A stretch of 52,310 nt of DNA from Methanoregulaceae archaeon UXB-2016 (GTDB lineage: Archaea; Halobacteriota; Methanomicrobia; Methanomicrobiales; Methanospirillaceae): the NCBI GenBank assembly GCA_004332335.1, contig SISS01000044.1:1-52310 (forward strand). Direction: 5' to 3'. Position 1 is the stretch's first letter. Each line of letters begins with the position of its first letter. Under the pieces are notes generated by a model. It saw only the letters and a program-made list of their open reading frames with translations. It was not told the DNA's origin and did no database searches. The position numbers were made by a program, and so were the translations under genes. This document shows, one piece after another, positions 51,955-52,310 of the stretch.

Positions 51955-51981
51955 GCATCATAAGTAGGTCGACCACGACCT
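51955..51981 (+). promoter_or_regulatory. possible promoter and inverted repeat before the last genes
   Basis: CATCATAAGTAG around 51955-51966 could be a TATA box. It is directly followed by the perfect inverted repeat AGGTCG-ACCA-CGACCT (51966-51981), which may be an operator or a leader hairpin. Both are short and uncertain. The region 51806-52027 shows no gene. Confidence 0.3.
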
Positions 51982-52027
51982 CTCTTCAACGATCGAGCGG
52001 GCATCCGCCGATCGCCGGAGAGAACAG

Positions 52028-52213
52028 ATGAACACCAGTCATCGGTCGACAAGGGCCCGGCGGAGACCGGGAGAAGAACGACTGTCGAACACGAACGGAG
52101 GCCCCCACCCTCGAACTGCCTTCCACTACACGAACGAGGGACGGGAACCAGGTACACGGATCGCCGTCGGCCGTCGCAGGCGGTGCGGTCCGTGCCGGGA
52201 GGCCCGGCCATGA
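52028..52213 (+). CDS. possible small Arg-rich protein, 61 aa
   Basis: The frame has a GGAGAG site five bases before its ATG and its stop overlaps the ATG of the next gene (ATGA), as expected for coupled genes. The product is basic, rich in Arg, Gly and Pro with no hydrophobic core (ends GRRRRCGPCREARP), and has no recognisable family. Composition of this kind can also come from chance in GC-rich leader DNA, so the call is tentative. Confidence 0.35.
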   Translation: MNTSHRSTRARRRPGEERLSNTNGGPHPRTAFHYTNEGREPGTRIAVGRRRRCGPCREARP

Positions 52214-52310
52214 GCCCCGGCACGACCATCGTGGACTACCTGGACGGCATCCGCTACCGCCGGTACAGCCGCTCGGTCCTGATCGAGCGGCGCCGGCTCC
52301 TCGGCCTCGC
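52210..52310 (+). CDS. N-terminal fragment of an unknown protein, cut by the window end
   Basis: ATG at 52210 with a strong GGGAGG site seven bases upstream. The visible 33 residues begin MSPGTTIVDYLDGIRYRRY and continue SVLIERRRLLGL, with many Arg residues and no membrane helix yet. Downstream of a pilin-like island a secretion ATPase or membrane platform gene would be expected, but nothing visible proves this. Confidence 0.6.
   Translation, partial: MSPGTTIVDYLDGIRYRRYSRSVLIERRRLLGL

Overview
The window looks like chromosomal DNA of a GC-rich euryarchaeon, most likely of the Methanomicrobia/Methanomicrobiales type. Reasons: a diphthine synthase (Dph5) gene, a DUF357 gene, a tRNA without encoded CCA, TATA-type promoters and oligo-T terminators instead of bacterial -35/-10 signals, two cis-prenyltransferase-like genes, and a set of surface proteins with archaeal type IV pilin N-termini. 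No methanogenesis gene lies in the window, so the methanogen assignment is inference.

Layout. 0-3 kb: an SRAP (HMCES/YedK) gene divergent from a conserved hypothetical gene with a tiny membrane protein behind it, tRNA-Gly(CCC), a 49-residue YHS protein and a membrane-anchored family 2 glycosyltransferase. 3-8 kb (leftward): copper P-type ATPase CopA, a MASE3-like/PAS histidine kinase and a small exported proline-rich protein. 8-15 kb (leftward): a tightly packed peptide/nickel-type ABC importer operon starting with a SAM methyltransferase and ending with a GATE (nucleoside recognition) membrane protein. 15-21.6 kb (leftward): ManC, a UPF0104-type membrane protein, DUF357, Dph5, then FeoB and a DtxR-FeoA fusion. 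21.7-27.4 kb: PolX overlapping a degenerate cis-prenyltransferase (rightward), then leftward a zinc-ribbon membrane protein, a catalytic-type cis-prenyltransferase and a COG2108-like radical SAM protein.

27.4-40 kb (rightward): a membrane-anchored beta-helix protein followed by a compact glycogen/alpha-glucan operon (GH57-like, GT4 glycogen-synthase-like, GlgB, GH57/DUF3536, MalQ, GlgP), nearly all joined by overlapping GTG/TGA start-stop junctions. A PAS-PAS histidine kinase converges on it; its transmembrane N-terminus is readable in frame but has no ATG, GTG or TTG start.

41.8-51.8 kb (rightward) is the most unusual part: five consecutive exported proteins sharing a pilin-like N-terminus of the form [A/G]-x-[S/A]-E followed by a hydrophobic helix. 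Two are short paralogous pilin-like proteins, each directly followed by a large protein with a different payload on the same stalk (parallel beta-helix; seven SdrD-B-like repeats). A fifth carries PKD-like domains and 228-bp tandem repeats rich in N-glycosylation sequons. I read this as a modular cell-surface display system built on type IV pilin-like anchors. A small Arg-rich frame and the first 101 bases of another gene close the window.

Most long antisense open frames in the very GC-rich parts are shadows of the genes listed and were left out.
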